From Chloroflexota bacterium (GTDB taxonomy: Bacteria; Chloroflexota; Dehalococcoidia; SAR202; UBA11138), in the NCBI GenBank assembly GCA_022566975.1, contig JADFHV010000009.1:1-16204 (forward strand): 16,204 nucleotides of DNA. Direction: 5' to 3'. Of the stretch, positions 13,075-16,204 are shown one piece after another. The notes under the pieces are model-generated. The model was not told the DNA's origin, did not search any database, and saw nothing but the letters and a program-made list of their open reading frames with translations. The stretch's first letter is position 1. Every line of letters starts with the position of its first letter. The position numbers and the translations under genes are program-made.

Positions 13075-14367
13075 GTGGACACTGCAACCAGCGTAGAGAA
13101 GGCTGAGTTCCAGAAGACGACGCTCGAAAACGGGCTCCGGGTGGTGACCAGTGAGGTCGCCCACGCCCGCTCCGCCAGTATCGGGGTCTTCATCGGGGTC
13201 GGGTCCAGGTACGAGTCCGAGGCCCAGTCCGGCATATCCCACTTCATCGAGCACATGGTCTTCAAGGGCACCCGCCGAAGGCCGACGCCCGGGGAGATCA
13301 GCGGGGCCATCGAGGGCGTGGGAGGAATCCTCAACGCCGCCACCGAGCAGGAGCTCACCTCCTACTGGTGCAAGGTCCCCGACTTCCACCTCCAAGAGAG
13401 TCTCGACGTTCTCTTCGACATGCTCAGGGGATCGGTGTTCGACCCGGACGCTGTCGAAAAAGAGCGCATGGTGGTGGCCGAAGAGCTGAACATGATCAAC
13501 GACCAGCCCAACTACAAGGTCGACGCCCTCATCGACGAGATGCTGTGGCCGGACCACCCGCTGGGGCGGGACATCGGCGGCACCAAGGAGTCCATCGCGA
13601 ACATCACAGGCGACGCGATGCTTGAGCATATGGCAGACAGCTACACTCCGAACAACATTGTCGTGAGCGTCGCCGGCGCGGTAGACCACGATGAGGTCGT
13701 CGAGCAGGTGGCGTCCCTTGCTAAGGGCTGGCCTGGAGGCACTCCGGCCGCATGGGCTCCCGTTACACACCGGCATCAGGCGTCGCAGGTGCGGGTCGAG
13801 TATCGCAGTACGGAGCAGACGCACCTCTCCATCGCGGTTCCGGGCCTGTCGATGCGACACCCCGACAGGTACGCGCTGGACCTGCTCAGCGTGATTCTGG
13901 GCGAGGGGATGAGCAGCCGGCTATTCGTCGAGCTACGCGAGACCAAGGGCCTCGCCTACGACGTCCACAGCGGCGTGGCTCACTTCCTGGACTCGGGTGC
14001 CTTCGAGGTAACGGCAGGCGTGGCCCCGAAACGGGTCTACGAAGCCGTTGAGGCGATAATGGAGCAGCTGCACAAGCTAAAGGATGGGGTCCCCGAGGAG
14101 GAGCTGGACAAGGCCAAGAGACTCGTCGCGGGCAGGCTGCTTCTCCGCATGGAAGACAACTGGACCCTCGCCAACTGGATGGGACCCCAGGAGCTGCTGC
14201 TGGGTGAGATGACCGGCGTGGACGAGGTAATAGACAGCGTAAACGCCGTAAGCCCAGACGACATCCGTAAGGTGGCCAACGACCTGCTGGTCGGCGAGCT
14301 GCTGAACATGGCCGTCGTCGGACCCTGCCGAGGCCAGCGGCGCCTCGAGCGCCTGCTCACGCTGTAG
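13075..14367 (+). CDS. M16 family zinc metallopeptidase (processing-peptidase-like)
   Basis: 430 residues, the length of single-chain MPP/PMP-type M16B peptidases. The N-terminal half starts LENGLRVVTSEVAHARSASIGVFIGVGSRYE and carries the inverted zinc motif HFIEH (His56, Glu59, His60); EELNM near 136 supplies the third zinc ligand about 76 residues on. GGILNAATEQELTSYWCKV is also typical. The second half has VELRETKGLAYDVHSGVAHFLDSGAFEV, the substrate-binding R/Y region of M16 enzymes. The active HxxEH shows it is the catalytic partner; no inactive partner is adjacent. No signal peptide, so probably cytoplasmic. A TAG at 13063-13065 rules out any start further upstream in this frame, leaving GTG at 13075, which lacks a Shine-Dalgarno site. 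It lies 52 bp after the dehydrogenase gene but has its own promoter. Confidence 0.92.
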   Translation: MDTATSVEKAEFQKTTLENGLRVVTSEVAHARSASIGVFIGVGSRYESEAQSGISHFIEHMVFKGTRRRPTPGEISGAIEGVGGILNAATEQELTSYWCKVPDFHLQESLDVLFDMLRGSVFDPDAVEKERMVVAEELNMINDQPNYKVDALIDEMLWPDHPLGRDIGGTKESIANITGDAMLEHMADSYTPNNIVVSVAGAVDHDEVVEQVASLAKGWPGGTPAAWAPVTHRHQASQVRVEYRSTEQTHLSIAVPGLSMRHPDRYALDLLSVILGEGMSSRLFVELRETKGLAYDVHSGVAHFLDSGAFEVTAGVAPKRVYEAVEAIMEQLHKLKDGVPEEELDKAKRLVAGRLLLRMEDNWTLANWMGPQELLLGEMTGVDEVIDSVNAVSPDDIRKVANDLLVGELLNMAVVGPCRGQRRLERLLTL

Positions 14368-14373
14368 GGCCTC

Positions 14374-14400
14374 TCGGCCCGGCGCCGGGCCGATCCGTTT
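14374..14400 (+). terminator. GC-rich palindrome after the M16 gene, probable terminator
   Basis: TCGGCCCGGCGCCGGGCCGA is a perfect 20 bp palindrome (14374-14393) starting 7 bp after the stop codon. Only TTT (14398-14400) follows, so termination by this hairpin alone may be weak. It may act mainly to protect the 3' end of the transcript. Confidence 0.45.
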
Positions 14401-14427
14401 GAACCGGACGCTCCCAACTGATAAGCT
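14399..14427 (+). promoter_or_regulatory. Possible promoter for the XdhC-family gene
   Basis: TTGAAC (14399-14404, 5 of 6), 17 nt and TAAGCT (14422-14427, 3 of 6) preceded by TGA, an extended -10. The leader to the ATG at 14475 would be about 40 nt. The -10 is poor, so this is tentative. Confidence 0.3.
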
Positions 14428-14474
14428 GTAGGTGTTGATTCCGGCCTGTACACCCCCGCAAACGGTGGTCACCC

Positions 14475-15605
14475 ATGCGCGAAGTCTTCCACGAAGCCGC
14501 TAACCTGCTGGAGAAGGACGCCTCCATCGTCGTCGCGACCGTGGTCCGGACCAAAGGGTCCACCCCGCAGAAGCCCGGCGCCAAGCTACTCGTCCGTGAG
14601 GACGGCAGCGGAGTGGGCACGCTGGGTGGAGGCTGCGTCGAGGGCGACATCTGGTTCGCCGCCAAGCAGCTTCTCAAGCGCGGCGGCGCGGCCGAGCACA
14701 GGGAGTACCGACTCAACGAAGAGCTGGCCGCCGAGGACGGCCTGGTCTGCGGCGGCACCATGTATTTCCTCATCGACCCGGTCTACGAGGCCGGCGACTA
14801 TCTCTCCATCGCTCAGGAGATCGACCGGGCCTACGAGGGTGAGGCGGCGGTAGCGCTCGCCAGCCTCATCAGGGGGGCCGACGACACGACCGCGGGAGCC
14901 AAGCTTTTCATTCGAGAGAACGGCACCACGGACGGCTCCCTTGGCAACCCCGACCTTGACCGCGATGCCGTTGGCCGAGCGGGCAAGCTGATGGTCCACG
15001 GGCAGAACGAGTACGTGGTCACCGACAGCGGGGCCGAGTACTTCATCGAGGCCTACACGACTCCCCCGCAGCTGGTCATATGCGGCGGCGGCCACGTATC
15101 CAAGGCCATCGCTCCCCTTGCAAAGACCCTCGGGTTCCGGCTGTTCATCACCGACGACCGGGAGGAGTTCGCCAACAAGGAACGCTTCCCGGAGGCCGAC
15201 ATCGTCGTGGCGCTGAAGCCGGAGGAGGCACTGACCACGCTCCCCATCAACGCCAACACCTTCATCGTCGTCGCCACGCGCGGCCACCGCTTCGACAACG
15301 TCGCCCTGGAGGCGGCGGCCCGGACGCCGGCCAAATACGTCGGACTGATGGGCAGCAAGCGCAAGACAATCCTCATCTACGAGGACCTCATGCGCACCGG
15401 GCTGCCCATGGAGCGCATCAGGGAGATCCGGTCGCCGATCGGTCTGGACATCCGTGCCAGGACGCCGGAGGAGATCGCCGTCAGCATCATAGCCGAGATC
15501 CTCATGTTCCGGCTCGGCGGCACGGGACAGCCCATGAAGCTGGAGGACTGGCGGATCGACCGTATACGGGAGAAGGTCGGCGAGGCGGTCCCCGTCGGAG
15601 ACTAG
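14475..15605 (+). CDS. XdhC/CoxI family molybdoenzyme maturation factor
   Basis: 376 residues. XdhC-type proteins bind molybdenum cofactor, support its sulfuration and insert it into xanthine-dehydrogenase or CO-dehydrogenase-type hydroxylases. The N-terminal XdhC/CoxI domain shows VVRTKGSTPQKPGAKLLVREDG (24-44), TLGGGCVEGDIW (49-60) and LVCGGTMYFLIDP (90-102). A related second segment, VALASLIRGADDTTAGAKLFIRENG...GSLGNPDLD (126-162), follows. The C-terminal Rossmann-like XdhC domain has LVICGGGHVSKAIAPLAKTLGF (200-221), ITDDREEFAN, ATRGHRFDN and YVGLMGSKRK...RIREIRSPIGLDIRARTPEEIAVSIIAEIL. All family motifs are intact. GGTGG lies 6 nt before the ATG. The MocA-like gene downstream supports a molybdoenzyme role. 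The two genes are separated by 329 bp with a terminator, so they are not one tight operon. Confidence 0.92.
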   Translation: MREVFHEAANLLEKDASIVVATVVRTKGSTPQKPGAKLLVREDGSGVGTLGGGCVEGDIWFAAKQLLKRGGAAEHREYRLNEELAAEDGLVCGGTMYFLIDPVYEAGDYLSIAQEIDRAYEGEAAVALASLIRGADDTTAGAKLFIRENGTTDGSLGNPDLDRDAVGRAGKLMVHGQNEYVVTDSGAEYFIEAYTTPPQLVICGGGHVSKAIAPLAKTLGFRLFITDDREEFANKERFPEADIVVALKPEEALTTLPINANTFIVVATRGHRFDNVALEAAARTPAKYVGLMGSKRKTILIYEDLMRTGLPMERIREIRSPIGLDIRARTPEEIAVSIIAEILMFRLGGTGQPMKLEDWRIDRIREKVGEAVPVGD

Positions 15606-15629
15606 TAGTGCGCCACTGAAGGCGACTGG

Positions 15630-15747
15630 TGTCATTCTGAGCGAAGCGAAGAATCTGGAGGGGCTGAGAAAAATAGACAACGGAGCCCGCGGTCGGTCAG
15701 CCCTGGATTCTTCGTCGTCCTTCAGACAAGGACTCCTCAGAATGACA
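15630..15747. repeat. MITE-like element, second copy
   Basis: A 118 bp unit with perfect 12 bp terminal inverted repeats, TGTCATTCTGAG (15630-15641) and CTCAGAATGACA (15736-15747). Inner arms CGAAGAATC (15647-15655) and GATTCTTCG (15706-15714) pair over 9 bp. Same plan as the element at 3371-3510, with diverged sequence. It occupies much of the gap after the XdhC-family gene and contains no gene. Confidence 0.7.
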
Positions 15748-15845
15748 TTCCGTCAGGACCACCGCTGTCGACCGCTAGGAGGCCTGCTGGCTGAGGGCGA
15801 ATGGATAAGCCGAGACCAGGCACCTCAGTGTCTGGTGAGCTAACT

Positions 15846-15876
15846 CCCCGGACTGAAGTCCGGGGTTTTCTGTTTT
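15846..15876 (+). terminator. Hairpin with T-rich tail between XdhC-family and MocA-like genes
   Basis: CCCCGGAC-TGAA-GTCCGGGG (9 bp if the loop closes further), then TTTT-CTG-TTTT. It has the form of an intrinsic terminator, although it lies about 240 bp past the XdhC-family stop. Apart from this hairpin and the repeat at 15630-15747, I see nothing in the 329 bases between the two genes. Confidence 0.6.
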
Positions 15877-15934
15877 CATCCACCACGACTCTATCCCAAT
15901 CTCTGGGCCATCACCGGTCTCCGCGGTAGACTCT

Positions 15935-16204
15935 TTGTCTCGTATCTGCGCAATCCTGATAGCCGCCGGCGAGTCCACGCGCATGGGCCGTCCCAAGCCT
16001 CTCCTGGCGTGGCATGGGACCACTCTCCTGGAGTATCAGGTCGACTCGCTGGTCGAAGGGGGCGCCGACGAGGTAATCGTCGTGCTGGGCCACGATGCCG
16101 AGAGTCTCGCCCCCTACGTCAAGGGTGCGTGTGTACGCTACGTTGTCAACCCGGACTACCGTGAGGGTAAAACGACATCTATTAAGGCCGGTGTTGGCGC
16201 CACA
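15935..16204 (+). CDS. MocA/MobA-like nucleotidyltransferase, 5' part, runs off window
   Basis: The 90 visible residues are the start of a molybdenum-cofactor nucleotidyltransferase. MocA makes molybdopterin cytosine dinucleotide from CTP for xanthine-dehydrogenase-type enzymes; MobA uses GTP. The signature ILIAAGESTRMGRPKPLLAW (7-26) is the nucleotide-binding loop LxAGxSxRMGxxK, followed by LLEYQVDSLVEGGADEVIVVLGHDAE and VVNPDYREGKTTSIKAGV, the second conserved segment. The S-x-RMG...KPLL form and the XdhC neighbour favour MocA over MobA. The frame has no ATG or GTG near the start; TTG at 15935 gives the normal family N-terminus but has only a weak ribosome site. About half the protein lies beyond the right edge. 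Confidence 0.85.
   Translation, partial: MSRICAILIAAGESTRMGRPKPLLAWHGTTLLEYQVDSLVEGGADEVIVVLGHDAESLAPYVKGACVRYVVNPDYREGKTTSIKAGVGAT

Noticed and set aside
14586..15680. 364-codon open frame on the minus strand
   Set aside because: Antisense to the XdhC-family gene and running into the repeat element; no recognisable domain.

Overview
This is a GC-rich bacterial chromosomal fragment. Its gene content fits a Chloroflexota-type (Dehalococcoidia/SAR202-like) genome: Cys-anchored lipoproteins with long Thr/Pro/Ala linkers, a DipZ-type thioredoxin lipoprotein, a fused FAD/Fe-S oxidoreductase, a Lon-like S16 protease with an altered ATPase module, an XdhC plus MocA-like pair, and many small palindromic intergenic repeats. 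That assignment is an inference. The window has no rRNA, tRNA, CRISPR array, transposase or phage gene, so it reads as ordinary chromosome.

Layout. 1-735, minus strand: the 5' part of a cupredoxin lipoprotein gene, then an ABM-type monooxygenase-fold gene. 736-968: a divergent control region with a good promoter for each direction and a dyad over one of the -35 boxes. 969-3165, plus strand: an unusual protein joining an integrase-type SAM-like DNA-binding domain to a GreA-type elongation factor, a textbook terminator, then a CaCA-family cation exchanger. 3166-3616: 451 bases without a gene, filled with three kinds of inverted repeat. 3617-6506, plus: a glycolate-oxidase/D-lactate-dehydrogenase-type FAD + Fe-S fusion enzyme, broken by one frameshift near 5003. 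6583-9018, plus: a Lon-like protease. 9041-11925, minus: a two-gene thioredoxin lipoprotein operon (DipZ-like, then a Cx4C protein) followed by a small uncharacterised gene. 12138-14367, plus: a 3-hydroxyisobutyrate-dehydrogenase-family enzyme and an M16 zinc protease that appears to be made from a leaderless mRNA. 14475-16204, plus: an XdhC/CoxI-family factor and the start of a MocA-like nucleotidyltransferase, cut by the window edge.

How the genes work together. The two thioredoxin-fold lipoproteins form a translationally coupled pair for extracytoplasmic thiol or disulfide chemistry, and the cupredoxin is a third exported redox protein. XdhC and MocA-like proteins are both maturation factors for molybdenum hydroxylases, so such an enzyme is probably encoded just beyond the right edge. 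The remaining genes look like independent housekeeping or catabolic units. The points most worth a second look are the SAM-like/Gre fusion, the frameshift, the promoter that ends exactly at the GTG of the M16 gene, and a family of about 118-140 bp elements with matching terminal inverted repeats.
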